Shown one piece after another: positions 28,804-38,312 of a stretch of DNA of 64,000 bases; within the stretch, counting starts at the first letter, position 1; each line of letters opens with the position of its first letter. The position numbers were made by a program, and so were the translations under genes. The notes below the pieces were generated by a model. The model saw only the letters and a program-made list of their open reading frames with translations, was not told the origin of the DNA and ran no database searches. The stretch covers positions 2,960,036 to 3,024,035 of the forward strand of contig NZ_JAMOFV010000006.1 in the NCBI RefSeq assembly GCF_023656515.1, given 5' to 3'. This DNA is from Clostridium swellfunianum (GTDB taxonomy: Bacteria; Bacillota; Clostridia; Clostridiales; Clostridiaceae).

Positions 28804-30573
28804 ATGGCATTTAGATGGGTTTGGCAGCATGTCAGTCAGTACAAAGCAAAAATGTTTATTGGGCTTGCCTTAGTGCTTTTGGTTGCCCTTTTAAATATGG
28901 TTGGACCATATGTTTCTGGAATAATAGTAGACCAAGTAATAATAGGGAAAAATAAGAGTTTACTTTTTCCTATTATTACCGCTTTAATAGCTGTAACTAT
29001 AACTAAGACCATAGCAAAATATATCTTTCAAATAACAATTGAAAGAATATCCCAAAATGTAATCTTCAATATAAGAGAAGAAATTTACAGTGATTTGCAG
29101 AAAAAAGACTTTGGTTTCTTTGATTGCACTAGAACTGGGGATATTATGGCAAGGATGACTGGAGACATTGACATGGTTAGGCACTTTGTAGCATGGGTAG
29201 TTTATATGGTCTTTGAAAATGGAATGGTATTTTTGTTTGCAGCAGCTGTTATGTTCTATATAAATTTTAAGTTTGCTTTAATACTTATGCTTATTACACC
29301 TGTGACAGGATACTTTGCATATAAGCTTGCATTTACAGTAAGACCTACCTTTGAAAATATAAGAAACCAGTTTTCTAAGCTTAATTCTATAGTTCAAGAA
29401 AACATAAGCGGTAACAGAATTGTTAAGGCTTTTGCTAAGGAGAAATATGAAACAGAAAAATTTCTAGAAGCCAATGAGGATTTTAGAAAGAGCAATATAG
29501 ATTCTTCTAGAGTTTGGGAAAAATATTTGCCTATTATTGAAACTACTGCAAATATATTACCCGTAGTCATGTTAATTGTGGGTGGAATAATGGTTATAAG
29601 AAAAAGCTTAACATTAGGAGAGCTTGTTACTTTTAATTCCTTCATTTTTGCTCTTAATAATCCAATGAAAGCTTCCGGGTGGCTTATAAATGACATAGAA
29701 CGATTCAGAGCCTCAGCTGTAAAAATAATAAGTTTGGTTGAAACAAAAACAAAGATAAGCAATGGAGAAGAGGTTTCTAAAAAGGATAAAATAAAAGGGA
29801 AAGTAGAACTTAAAAATGTGAGCTTCAAATATGGTGAACAGTGGATTTTAAAAGATATAAGCTTTAAAGCAAGTCCAGGAGAAACTATAGGAATTATTGG
29901 ACCAACAGGTTCAGGTAAAACTACTTTGATAAATCTGATTTGCAGATTTTATGATGCGTCAGAGGGTGAAGTTTTAGTTGATGGCAACAACGTTAAGCTT
30001 TATGATATTAAAACTCTTAGAGAAAATGTTGGAGTTGCTATGCAGGATGTATTTTTATTTTCAGATACAATAGAGGGCAATATTTCCTATGGCGTGCCGA
30101 AAATTACAAATGATCAGGTTAAATGGGCAGCAAGCCTTGCTGAGGCTCATAATTTCATACTTAATCTGCCGGATGGCTACGATACAATTGTTGGTGAAAG
30201 AGGTGTTGGCCTATCGGGAGGACAAAGACAAAGAATTTCCCTTGCAAGAGCTCTTTTGAGAAACCCTTCAATTTTAATTTTAGATGATACAACCTCAAGC
30301 TTGGATTTAGAGACTGAGCAGAAAATATATAAAAGCTTAAAGCCCTATTACAAGGATAAAACAACTTTTGTAATTGCTCATAGAATAGCATCTGTTAAAA
30401 ATGCAGATAGAATTATAGTTATAGATGAAGGGAAAATTGTTGAACAAGGAAAGCATCAAGAACTTTTGAAAAACAAAGGTTACTACTATAGCGTTTATGA
30501 AAGTCAGTGTGGAAAGAAGGAAGACGTTATTGGAGGAAAGGGGGAAGAAATATATGGCAAGAAACAAATTTGA
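28804..30573 (+). CDS. ABC exporter half, pair 1 (degenerate-site subunit)
   Basis: A 589-residue type-IV ABC exporter half: about six transmembrane helices in the first 310 residues, then a nucleotide-binding domain with Walker A GPTGSGKTT, signature LSGGQRQR, and Walker B ILILDDTTS. The catalytic Glu after Walker B is Asp, the mark of the degenerate site in heterodimeric exporters such as TM287/288, LmrCD and BmrCD (YheI/YheH). The ATG at 28804 has GGGGG upstream and aligns with its paralogue at 33408; an ATG at 28750 would add an unmatched extension. The partner gene overlaps by 20 bases. The substrate (drug, peptide or lipid) is unknown. Confidence 0.93.
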   Translation: MAFRWVWQHVSQYKAKMFIGLALVLLVALLNMVGPYVSGIIVDQVIIGKNKSLLFPIITALIAVTITKTIAKYIFQITIERISQNVIFNIREEIYSDLQKKDFGFFDCTRTGDIMARMTGDIDMVRHFVAWVVYMVFENGMVFLFAAAVMFYINFKFALILMLITPVTGYFAYKLAFTVRPTFENIRNQFSKLNSIVQENISGNRIVKAFAKEKYETEKFLEANEDFRKSNIDSSRVWEKYLPIIETTANILPVVMLIVGGIMVIRKSLTLGELVTFNSFIFALNNPMKASGWLINDIERFRASAVKIISLVETKTKISNGEEVSKKDKIKGKVELKNVSFKYGEQWILKDISFKASPGETIGIIGPTGSGKTTLINLICRFYDASEGEVLVDGNNVKLYDIKTLRENVGVAMQDVFLFSDTIEGNISYGVPKITNDQVKWAASLAEAHNFILNLPDGYDTIVGERGVGLSGGQRQRISLARALLRNPSILILDDTTSSLDLETEQKIYKSLKPYYKDKTTFVIAHRIASVKNADRIIVIDEGKIVEQGKHQELLKNKGYYYSVYESQCGKKEDVIGGKGEEIYGKKQI

Positions 30574-32335
30574 TATAGATGAAGAGTTAAAAAGTACATT
30601 TAATTTCAAATATTTTAAAAGGCTTATGAAATATATAATGCTTTACAAAAAAGAAGTTTTTCTTGCTATACTGTCCATGCTAATTGCGAGCACAGCAGGT
30701 TTAGTAGGGCCATATTTAGTGAAAATTGCATTGGATTATATGATTCCAGGTGGTAATATTTCAGGACTTATAGGACTAAGTGCAATTTACCTCGGAACTC
30801 TTATTATAATTGCATTTGCGCTAAAGTATAAGATAAGAACTATGTCTGAGGTTGGGCAAAATATAATCTTTAATATGCGAAAGGATATATTCACTCACTT
30901 GCAGAAGCTGCCTTTTCATTACTATGACAATAGACCTCATGGAAAGATATTAGTGAGAGTAGTAAATTATATTAATTCCTTAAGCGATCTCTTGTCTAAT
31001 GGAATAATTAACATGATATCTGAGCTTTTTAGTTTATTTGTTATTTTGATTTTTATGTTTGCTATAAATGTAAGACTTACTCTTATAAGCATTGTTTCTC
31101 TACCTGCTTTAGGGATAGCAATTTTCTTGATAAAAAACGCTCAAAGGAAAGCTTGGCAAAGGGTAAGCAGCAAGACTTCAAATATGAATGCCTATGTTCA
31201 TGAAAGTATCTGTGGAATGAAAATTACTCAATCCTTCGCAAGAGAAGAGGAGAGTTTAAATATATTCAAAGATTTAAGCAGCGAATATAGAAGGGCTTGG
31301 ATGAGAGCAGTAGGAATTCAGTTTTTGCTTTGGCCTGCCACAGAAAATATATCCGTGCTTACAGTAAGTGCAATTTATGTTATAGGAATAGCTCAAGTAG
31401 GAGCTGGTGTAACAGTTGGGGTTCTCATAGCCTTTATAAGTTATGTGTGGAGGTTCTGGCAGCCTATAACTAACCTTGGAAGTTTCTATAATGCAATAGT
31501 TACAGCTATGGCTTATCTAGAAAGAATCTTTGAAACAATGGATGAAAAAGTAACAGTTGAGGATTTGCCCAATGCTAAGGAACTTCCAGATATAAAGGGT
31601 AAAGTAGAATTTAAGAATGTAAGTTTTGCCTACGAACCTTCTAAATTGATATTAAACGCTATGAATTTTTCTATAGAACCAGGAGAATGTATAGCCATAG
31701 TGGGAACAACGGGTTGTGGAAAAAGTACTATAGTAAATTTAATAAGCAGATTTTATGATATACAAGAAGGCGAAATATTAATAGATGGATTTGATATAAA
31801 AGATGTCACACTAGAGTCACTTAGAAAGCAGATGGGTATAATGCTTCAGGACTCTTTTATATTTTCAGGTACAATCATGGATAACATTAGGTATGGAAGA
31901 CTAGAGGCCACAGACGAAGAAGTGATAGAAGCAGCTAAAGCTGTAAAGGCTCATGATTTTATAATGGAAATGGAAAAGGGTTACTATACTGAGGTTAATG
32001 AGAGAGGAACAAGGCTTTCAGTAGGGCAAAGACAACTTGTATGTTTTGCAAGAACATTACTTGCGAAGCCAAAGATTATAATATTGGATGAAGCAACCTC
32101 AAGTATAGACACTAAGACTGAAATAGTCTTGCAAAAGGGTCTTGAACAGCTATTGAAAGGTAGAACCTCTTTTATGATTGCTCACAGGCTGTCTACTATT
32201 AAGAATGCAAGTAGGATTATGTTTATCGATAAAGGAGAAATTATAGAGGAAGGAAGCCATCAGGAGCTTATGAGAAAAAGAGGAGAATACTATAAACTTT
32301 ATATTTCTCAATTTGAACTTATGGAAGCTATATAA
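30554..32335 (+). CDS. ABC exporter half, pair 1 (catalytic Walker B subunit)
   Basis: A 593-residue half transporter, partner of the gene before it. It has six predicted membrane helices, Walker A GTTGCGKST, the unusual signature LSVGQRQL, and a full Walker B IIILDEATSS with H-loop IAHRLST. Together with the LSGGQ subunit this gives one complete and one weakened ATP site. It starts at ATG 30554 (site GGGGGAAG), 20 bases inside the previous gene, and begins MARNKFD like its paralogue at 35157. It ends at a two-way terminator. Confidence 0.93.
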   Translation: MARNKFDIDEELKSTFNFKYFKRLMKYIMLYKKEVFLAILSMLIASTAGLVGPYLVKIALDYMIPGGNISGLIGLSAIYLGTLIIIAFALKYKIRTMSEVGQNIIFNMRKDIFTHLQKLPFHYYDNRPHGKILVRVVNYINSLSDLLSNGIINMISELFSLFVILIFMFAINVRLTLISIVSLPALGIAIFLIKNAQRKAWQRVSSKTSNMNAYVHESICGMKITQSFAREEESLNIFKDLSSEYRRAWMRAVGIQFLLWPATENISVLTVSAIYVIGIAQVGAGVTVGVLIAFISYVWRFWQPITNLGSFYNAIVTAMAYLERIFETMDEKVTVEDLPNAKELPDIKGKVEFKNVSFAYEPSKLILNAMNFSIEPGECIAIVGTTGCGKSTIVNLISRFYDIQEGEILIDGFDIKDVTLESLRKQMGIMLQDSFIFSGTIMDNIRYGRLEATDEEVIEAAKAVKAHDFIMEMEKGYYTEVNERGTRLSVGQRQLVCFARTLLAKPKIIILDEATSSIDTKTEIVLQKGLEQLLKGRTSFMIAHRLSTIKNASRIMFIDKGEIIEEGSHQELMRKRGEYYKLYISQFELMEAI

Positions 32336-32350
32336 AAAAATAAATAATGT

Positions 32351-32390
32351 AAAATGAGAGCGATAAGACAACTTATCGCTCTCATTTTTT
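32351..32390. terminator. Bidirectional terminator between ABC pair 1 and the AraC gene
   Basis: Perfect 17-bp stem (32351-32367 with 32372-32388), GC-rich core, A-run and T-run on its flanks. The stop codon of the AraC gene (32382-32384) lies inside the stem. Confidence 0.93.
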
Positions 32391-33218
32391 TAGTTTTGAA
32401 GGTGAAATCCCAAAGTGTTTTTTGAAGAGTTTGCTGAAGTAGTAGGCATCATTATAGCCAACAAGCTTTGCCACTGCTTTTATTGATAGGCTTCCTTTTT
32501 CGAGAAGTTCTTTTGCTTTGTCTAACCTAAGATTTATCAAATAATTGATAGGAGAATCTCCGGTTTCCTCTTTAAAAACCTTTGAAAGATATACAGGACT
32601 CAAATAATGGTTCTTAGAAAGCTTGTCTAAAGAAATTTCTTCATTGTAGTGGTTATTTATATATTCAATAATCGTATTTACCATAATTGATTTTTCTGAG
32701 TACTCAAAACTTAATTTATAGCTGTCAGCCTTATCTTCTACAGAATACAGTTCTCTTATAAGTATTACTATAAGTCTCATTACCAAAGTCTTAAGTACAA
32801 GTTCATGGCCAGCCAGCTTGCTTTCTTGTTCAACAATTATTTGATGTATACAAGATGAGAATTCATTTGCATACTTTGTAAGAACAGCTAACGGAGAGGT
32901 TCCATCTGGGAGTATAAGGTTTTGAGAGAGACCTTTTAAAAAAAGTTTATTAATACCTATATGAAGCCCCTGTGTGTGAACATCTGAGGGAATAAACTGC
33001 TGATGATATATTCCGGGATTGAGAATTAAAAGATTCCCCTCCCTAACTTCATATACAGTATCGTCAATCGTATAAAAAGCAGTGCCTGATACAACATAGT
33101 TTAACTCTATGTTATCGTGATAATGATTCTTTCCAGCGTACCCATTCTTATTATCTGATCTGAAAATATATAATATCTGAGGATTAAATTCCTCAGGTTT
33201 AATGCAAAGATAACCCAT
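32382..33218 (-). CDS. AraC-family regulator with cupin sensor domain
   Basis: A 278-residue regulator. The N-terminal part (about 15-110) is an AraC-type cupin (NHYHDNIELNYVVSG, then LLILNPGIYHQ) that binds a small ligand. The C-terminal 100 residues hold the two HTH motifs, with LSPVYLSKVFKEETGDSP and VGYNDAYYFSKLFKKHFGISP. It is divergent from ABC pair 2 and convergent with pair 1, so it may control pair 2, or both, in answer to an exported compound. The ATG at 33218 is chosen because GGGGTGG lies 5 bases upstream; a GTG three codons earlier overlaps that site. Confidence 0.93.
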   Translation of the reverse strand: MGYLCIKPEEFNPQILYIFRSDNKNGYAGKNHYHDNIELNYVVSGTAFYTIDDTVYEVREGNLLILNPGIYHQQFIPSDVHTQGLHIGINKLFLKGLSQNLILPDGTSPLAVLTKYANEFSSCIHQIIVEQESKLAGHELVLKTLVMRLIVILIRELYSVEDKADSYKLSFEYSEKSIMVNTIIEYINNHYNEEISLDKLSKNHYLSPVYLSKVFKEETGDSPINYLINLRLDKAKELLEKGSLSIKAVAKLVGYNDAYYFSKLFKKHFGISPSKLKK

Positions 33219-33407
33219 GTAAGCCACCCCAATCAGTATGAAAAATATAAGTTAATCTATATAAGAATATACATCATCATGTTAAAAAAGTACATTTTTA
33301 TTTTGCTTTATTTAGTTCATAATTTAAAAGGTTAATAAATTAGAAGAAATAGAAGGGGCATAAAAATTAGCAATCTATATGTACTAATAATAAAAGGGGG
33401 ATACTCA

Positions 33408-35156
33408 ATGGGAAGTATTAAGTGGATTTGGAAATATATTAAACCTTACTCTTGGAAGATGGGCTTAGGATTTATACTCGTTTTATTCTGCTCTGCTCTC
33501 AATATGGTTAATCCATATATATCCGGAAAAATTGTAGACAAGGTAATAATCCAGGGGGATAAAAGCCTTCTAGTTATGCTGCTAGTTTCTATGATTGGTG
33601 CCACATTCCTTAAATCGGTAATAAGATATTTCTTTCAGATGACCTTTGAGAGGGTATCACAAAATGTAATCTTTAACCTAAGAGAAAAAATTTATTCAAG
33701 GCTTCAGGAGCTTGATTTTGATTTCTATAATCAAAATAGAACTGGAGATATTATGGCTAGGATGACAGGCGATATGGATGCGGTAAGGCATTTTGTAGCC
33801 TGGGTTGTCTATAATGTCTTAGAGAACGCTGCAATATTTATATTTGCAGTAGTTATGATGGCTTCAATTAGTTTAAAGTTCACTCTGATTTTATTAGCCG
33901 TTACTCCGTTAATAGGATTTCTAGCTTATAGAATGACTTTTGAAGTTAAGCCAACCTTCTCAGCAATAAGAGAACAGTTTTCAAAGCTTAACTCTGTAGT
34001 TCAGGAAAATATCAGCGGAAATAGAGTGGTTAAGGCCTTTGCAAAAGAGGATTATGAAGTGGAAAAATTTACAAAGGAAAACCAAGGCTACAGACTGAAA
34101 AATATGGAATCTGCAAAGGTGTGGGAAAAATATCTGCCTGTATTGGATTCTTTGGCTGGAATGCTTTCCGTCACCATGATCCTTACAGGTGGAATTATGG
34201 TTATAAATAAGACTTTAACCTTAAGCGAATTAGTTGTTTTTAATGGACTTATCTGGGCTCTTAACAATCCAATGCGTATGGCCGGATGGCTTATTAACGA
34301 TATTCAAAGGTTTGCTGCTTCAGCTGAAAAGATAAAAGCTCTTATGGAGGTAGAACCTAAGATTAAAACGGTGGATTTCCCAATGGATAAACAAAGAATA
34401 ATGGGTCAGGTAGAATTTAGAAATGTAAGCTTCAGTTATGAGAATGAACTTGTTTTGATGAACATTAATTTTACTGCAAAACCAGGTCAAACAGTGGCTA
34501 TATTAGGTCCTACTGGTTCTGGAAAATCTACTTTAGTAAATCTTATTTGCAGGTTTTATGATGTTACTGAGGGAGAAGTGCTTATTGATGAAATGAACAT
34601 TAAAGAATGGGACATTAAGAAGATTAGGGATAACACAGCAGTTGCAATGCAGGATATATTCCTATTCTCGGACACTATAGAAGGAAATATTGCCTATGGA
34701 GATCCTCAGGCGTCTATGGATCAAGTAAGGAAAGTAGCAGGGCTTGCTGGAGCTCATGAATTTATTACTAATATGCCTGAAGGCTATGACACTATCATTG
34801 GTGAAAGAGGAGTTGGTCTATCGGGAGGCCAAAAACAGAGAATCGCTTTGGCAAGAGCTCTTTTAAAGAACCCTTCCATACTAATCTTAGATGATACTAC
34901 TTCAGCTGTGGATATGGAGACTGAGCACAAGATTCAGAGAGCTTTAAAATCTGTGTATAGCAACAGAACTAATTTTATAATTGCTCATAGGATTTCTTCA
35001 GTAAAGAATGCAGATTTAATTCTCGTTATTGATAAAGGCACTATAGTTGAAAAGGGAAAACATGAGGAGCTATTGAGTAAAAAGGGTTACTACTATAATG
35101 TATATATGAATCAATTTGGAGACTTTGACAACGTTAAGAGCAAGGAGGTCGTGTAG
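33408..35156 (+). CDS. ABC exporter half, pair 2 (degenerate-site subunit)
   Basis: A 582-residue paralogue of the gene at 28804, collinear over its whole length (for example ISGNRVVKAFAKE against ISGNRIVKAFAKE). It has six membrane helices, Walker A GPTGSGKST, signature LSGGQKQR, and Walker B ILILDDTTSAVD with Asp in place of the catalytic Glu. The partner starts directly after its stop (TAG-ATG). AAAGGGGG precedes the ATG. Membrane exporter; cargo unknown. It is probably controlled by the divergent AraC gene 190 bases away. Confidence 0.93.
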   Translation: MGSIKWIWKYIKPYSWKMGLGFILVLFCSALNMVNPYISGKIVDKVIIQGDKSLLVMLLVSMIGATFLKSVIRYFFQMTFERVSQNVIFNLREKIYSRLQELDFDFYNQNRTGDIMARMTGDMDAVRHFVAWVVYNVLENAAIFIFAVVMMASISLKFTLILLAVTPLIGFLAYRMTFEVKPTFSAIREQFSKLNSVVQENISGNRVVKAFAKEDYEVEKFTKENQGYRLKNMESAKVWEKYLPVLDSLAGMLSVTMILTGGIMVINKTLTLSELVVFNGLIWALNNPMRMAGWLINDIQRFAASAEKIKALMEVEPKIKTVDFPMDKQRIMGQVEFRNVSFSYENELVLMNINFTAKPGQTVAILGPTGSGKSTLVNLICRFYDVTEGEVLIDEMNIKEWDIKKIRDNTAVAMQDIFLFSDTIEGNIAYGDPQASMDQVRKVAGLAGAHEFITNMPEGYDTIIGERGVGLSGGQKQRIALARALLKNPSILILDDTTSAVDMETEHKIQRALKSVYSNRTNFIIAHRISSVKNADLILVIDKGTIVEKGKHEELLSKKGYYYNVYMNQFGDFDNVKSKEVV

Positions 35157-36938
35157 ATGGCAAGAAATAAATTTGATGTTGATGAGAGACTGGAAAGTGA
35201 ATTTAACATAAATCATTTAAAAAGATTAGGTGGTTATATTAGACCATACAAAAAAGAAGTTTTGGCAACTGTTTTATTAATGCTTCTAGCTAGTGCTGCC
35301 AGTCTCATTGGACCTTATCTTATTAAAATAGCTATAGACGCTGAGATTCCACAGGGAGATAAAAAAGGACTTTGGATGCTATCTTTAGTGTTTATATCTA
35401 CAATAGTGATTACTGGAATCTGTATGAAGTTTAGAATCAGAATTATGTCTTCAATGGGACAGAGAGTTATAGAGAATATAAGACTGGATTTATTTAAGCA
35501 TCTTCAAAAGCTGCCCTTTACTTTCTATGACAACAGACCTCATGGCAAAATTTTGGTGAGAGTTGTTAACTATGTTAATTCTCTAAGCGATTTACTGTCA
35601 AATGGACTTATAAATCTTATTACAGACTTATTTAGCCTTATAGTTATAGTGTGCTTTATGTTTGCAATTGATGCAAGACTTACACTAATTTGTTTGCTTG
35701 GCCTTCCTATTTTGGCAGTTGTAGTATTCCTAATAAAAAATGCGCAAAGAAGAGCCTATCAGGTATTAAGCAGCAAACAGTCAAATATGAATGCATATAT
35801 TCATGAGAGTATAGCAGGCATCAAGGTTACTCAAGCCTTTGCTAGAGAAGAAGAAAACTTAAAAATATTTAGGCAGGTAAGCAACAGCTATAAAATCTCC
35901 TGGCTTAAGGCTGTAAGTGTTCAGTTTTTGCTATGGCCAGCAGTTGAGAATATATCAGTAGTTACAGTTTCAGCGGTTTATATATTAGGGATATCGTTGA
36001 TAGGCAAAGGCGTAACTGTAGGAGTACTGATAGCTTTTATAGGATACATAGGCAGGTTCTGGGCTCCAATTACTAATATAAGCAATTTTTATAACTCGAT
36101 AATTATGGCCATGGCATATCTTGAAAGAATATTTGAAACTATAGATGAAGAGGTAATTGTTCAAGATGCAGTGGGGGCTAAAGAACTCCCAGATATAAGT
36201 GGAAGTGTTTCTTTTGAAAATGTAAGCTTCAGCTACGAAGAAGATAAAAAAATCTTAGATGATATAAGCTTTAAGGTAAAGGAAGGAGAAACCATAGCTT
36301 TAGTTGGACCAACTGGAGCAGGAAAAACAACTATAATTAACCTTATAAGCAGATTTTATAATATAGACAGCGGGAACATAAGGATTGACGGAGAAAACAT
36401 AAGCAAGGTAACTCTTCAATCTTTGAGAAAACAAATGGGAGTTATGCTTCAGGATACCTTTATATTTTCAGGTACAATTATGGATAACATACGATATGGA
36501 AAGCTTGAAGCAACCGATGAAGAAGTGATAGCAGCAGCAAAAGCTGTAAAGGCCCATGATTTTATAGTTACTCTTAAGGATGGATACAAAACAGAAGTAA
36601 ATGAAAGAGGAACTAGGTTGTCGGTAGGACAAAGACAGCTTGTTTCTTTTGCGAGAGCTTTGTTAGCTAATCCTAAAATACTAATTTTGGATGAGGCTAC
36701 CTCAAGTATTGATACAAAAACAGAAATAGCACTGCAAGAGGGGCTTGAAAGGCTTCTTAAGGGAAGAACCTCCTTTATTATTGCTCACAGGCTTTCAACA
36801 ATTAAGAATGCATCAAGAATTATGTATATTGATAACGGTAAAATTGTTGAACAGGGAACTCATGATGAGCTTATAAGAATGAAAGGAGAATATTATAAGC
36901 TTTATATTTCTCAGTTTGATCTTATGGAAGCTATCTAA
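35157..36938 (+). CDS. ABC exporter half, pair 2 (catalytic Walker B subunit)
   Basis: A 593-residue paralogue of the gene at 30554, with the same length, N-terminus (MARNKFDVDE) and C-terminus (LMEAI). Walker A is GPTGAGKTT; the signature is the variant LSVGQRQL; Walker B is ILILDEATSS. With the gene at 33408 it should form a heterodimer with one strong ATP site. Its ATG directly follows the stop of the partner, with AAGGAGG inside the end of that gene. No terminator of its own is seen; the pyr promoter begins 22 bases downstream. Confidence 0.93.
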   Translation: MARNKFDVDERLESEFNINHLKRLGGYIRPYKKEVLATVLLMLLASAASLIGPYLIKIAIDAEIPQGDKKGLWMLSLVFISTIVITGICMKFRIRIMSSMGQRVIENIRLDLFKHLQKLPFTFYDNRPHGKILVRVVNYVNSLSDLLSNGLINLITDLFSLIVIVCFMFAIDARLTLICLLGLPILAVVVFLIKNAQRRAYQVLSSKQSNMNAYIHESIAGIKVTQAFAREEENLKIFRQVSNSYKISWLKAVSVQFLLWPAVENISVVTVSAVYILGISLIGKGVTVGVLIAFIGYIGRFWAPITNISNFYNSIIMAMAYLERIFETIDEEVIVQDAVGAKELPDISGSVSFENVSFSYEEDKKILDDISFKVKEGETIALVGPTGAGKTTIINLISRFYNIDSGNIRIDGENISKVTLQSLRKQMGVMLQDTFIFSGTIMDNIRYGKLEATDEEVIAAAKAVKAHDFIVTLKDGYKTEVNERGTRLSVGQRQLVSFARALLANPKILILDEATSSIDTKTEIALQEGLERLLKGRTSFIIAHRLSTIKNASRIMYIDNGKIVEQGTHDELIRMKGEYYKLYISQFDLMEAI

Positions 36939-36960
36939 GTTAATGAAGCTTGAAAATAAC

Positions 36961-36989
36961 TTGACAAAGTATATATGATGTGATAATAT
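36961..36989 (+). promoter_or_regulatory. Promoter of the pyr operon
   Basis: Consensus TTGACA at 36961-36966. The -10 lies in GATAATAT at 36982-36989; either GATAAT with 15 or TAATAT with 17 bases spacing. Confidence 0.65.
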
Positions 36990-37007
36990 TATGTAAAACC
37001 TTTAAGA

Positions 37008-37107
37008 ATGGTTCCGTGAGGCCATGAAGGAAAGCGTAATAGTAGATTTTTATCTTAGCGTAACAAAGAGATAACTACGCCTTCCTTTCTAAAGGAAGGC
37101 GTTTTTT
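37008..37107 (+). promoter_or_regulatory. PyrR-type transcription attenuator of the pyr operon
   Basis: A PyrR-binding hairpin ATGG/CCAT (37008-37025) carries the loop TTCCGTGAGG, one change from the UCCNGNGAGG consensus, and is followed by the usual AAGGA. The antiterminator strand 37027-37038 can pair with 37076-37087 (11 of 12). The terminator pairs 37078-37088 with 37091-37101 and ends in six T. High UMP would let PyrR stabilise the first hairpin and favour termination. Confidence 0.85.
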
Positions 37108-37177
37108 AATGCTTAAAATTAATAAGTTTATAACCAACTTTAATTTGGCCCGAGAGGTTAAGAAGGAGGAAAATATC

Positions 37178-38101
37178 ATGTTAAAGGGAAGACACTTAAT
37201 CGATCCAATGGACTTTTCCTTGGACGAGTTCGAAGAGATTTTTCAGCTTGCAAATCAAATTATTGAATGTCCACAAGAATTTTCACATCTTTGTCAGGGT
37301 AAGCTTTTAGCTACCTTATTCTATGAACCAAGCACAAGAACAAGATTTAGCTTTGAAGCTGCTATGCTTAGACTTGGCGGCAGTGTACTTGGTTTTTCAG
37401 AACCTAATTCCAGTTCAGTTGCTAAAGGGGAAAGTGTAGCAGATACTATAAGAACAGTTGCTTGCTATGCTGATATAGCTGTTATGAGACATCCAAAGGA
37501 AGGTGCCCCGAAGGTAGCTTCTATCTACTCTACAATTCCAGTTATTAATGCCGGAGACGGCGGTCATCATCATCCAACTCAAACCTTAACAGATCTGTTA
37601 ACAATAAAATCTATAAAAAACAGCCTTGAAAACCATGTCATTGGAATATGCGGCGATCTAAAGTTTGGAAGAACAGTGCACTCGCTTATAAAGGCTCTTT
37701 CAAGATATAAAAATAATAAGTTTGTTCTTATATCTCCCAAAGAATTAAAAATCCCGGAGTATATTAAAAAAGAGATTCTTCAAAAAAATAATATTGATTT
37801 TATTGAATCTGAAACTATGGAAGAAGTTATGGACAAGATAGACATTCTTTACATGACAAGGATTCAGAGAGAAAGGTTTTTTAGTGAGGAAGAATATCTA
37901 AGGCTTAAGGACAGCTATATCCTTGATGTAGACAAGATGAAGAAAGCTAAAGAAGATATGATAGTGCTTCATCCTCTTCCTAGAGTAAATGAGATAGCCT
38001 ATGAGGTAGATGAAGACCATAGAGCCTGCTATTTTGATCAGGCTAAATATGGAATGTATGTGAGAATGGCACTAATAGCTAAATTATTAGGTGTTAGATA
38101 G
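37178..38101 (+). CDS. pyrB: Aspartate carbamoyltransferase catalytic chain
   Basis: A 307-residue enzyme that condenses carbamoyl phosphate and aspartate. It shows the carbamoyl-phosphate motif [13 protein letters not shown] near 49-61, the [10 protein letters not shown] loop, and the aspartate-binding MTRIQRERF and HPLPRVNEI motifs. The ATG at 37178 follows AAGGAGG by 8 bases; an ATG at 37109 inside the attenuator T-run would add 23 residues not seen in the family. It is the first gene of the pyr operon. Its partner is the zinc-domain PyrI directly downstream. Confidence 0.97.
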   Translation: MLKGRHLIDPMDFSLDEFEEIFQLANQIIECPQEFSHLCQGKLLATLFYEPSTRTRFSFEAAMLRLGGSVLGFSEPNSSSVAKGESVADTIRTVACYADIAVMRHPKEGAPKVASIYSTIPVINAGDGGHHHPTQTLTDLLTIKSIKNSLENHVIGICGDLKFGRTVHSLIKALSRYKNNKFVLISPKELKIPEYIKKEILQKNNIDFIESETMEEVMDKIDILYMTRIQRERFFSEEEYLRLKDSYILDVDKMKKAKEDMIVLHPLPRVNEIAYEVDEDHRACYFDQAKYGMYVRMALIAKLLGVR

Positions 38102-38112
38102 GAGGATGTAAA

Positions 38113-38298
38113 ATGTTAAATATGAATTTAATAAAGGATCAAATTAAAATAAACAGCAAAGTAAAGGAAACAAGAAGGTGTAAAAACCCAAGATGTATAA
38201 CTTCAACTGAACATAATGCGCCAAAGCTTTTTTATGTGTCAGATAAGAAAAAGGGTGAATACAGATGCGAATATTGTGATGAAGTATATACTGCGTAA
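38113..38298 (+). CDS. pyrI: Minimal PyrI: zinc domain of the aspartate carbamoyltransferase regulatory chain
   Basis: Only 61 residues, against about 150 for normal PyrI. C23, C28, C52 and C55 have C-x4-C-x23-C-x2-C spacing, identical to the E. coli zinc ligands C109, C114, C138, C141, and RCKNPRCIT and CEYCDEVY match that domain. The N-terminal allosteric domain that binds ATP/CTP/UTP is missing, and there is no room for it: the gene starts 11 bases after pyrB with a good AGGAGG. It is not an obvious pseudogene. It may stabilise PyrB without nucleotide feedback. Confidence 0.9.
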   Translation: MLNMNLIKDQIKINSKVKETRRCKNPRCITSTEHNAPKLFYVSDKKKGEYRCEYCDEVYTA

Positions 38299-38312
38299 AG
38301 GATGGGTTATGA

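Noticed and set aside
37109-37177. Upstream ATG start for pyrB
   Set aside because: It lies directly after the attenuator T-run, has no ribosome site, and would add 23 residues unlike the family; ATG 37178 follows AAGGAGG.
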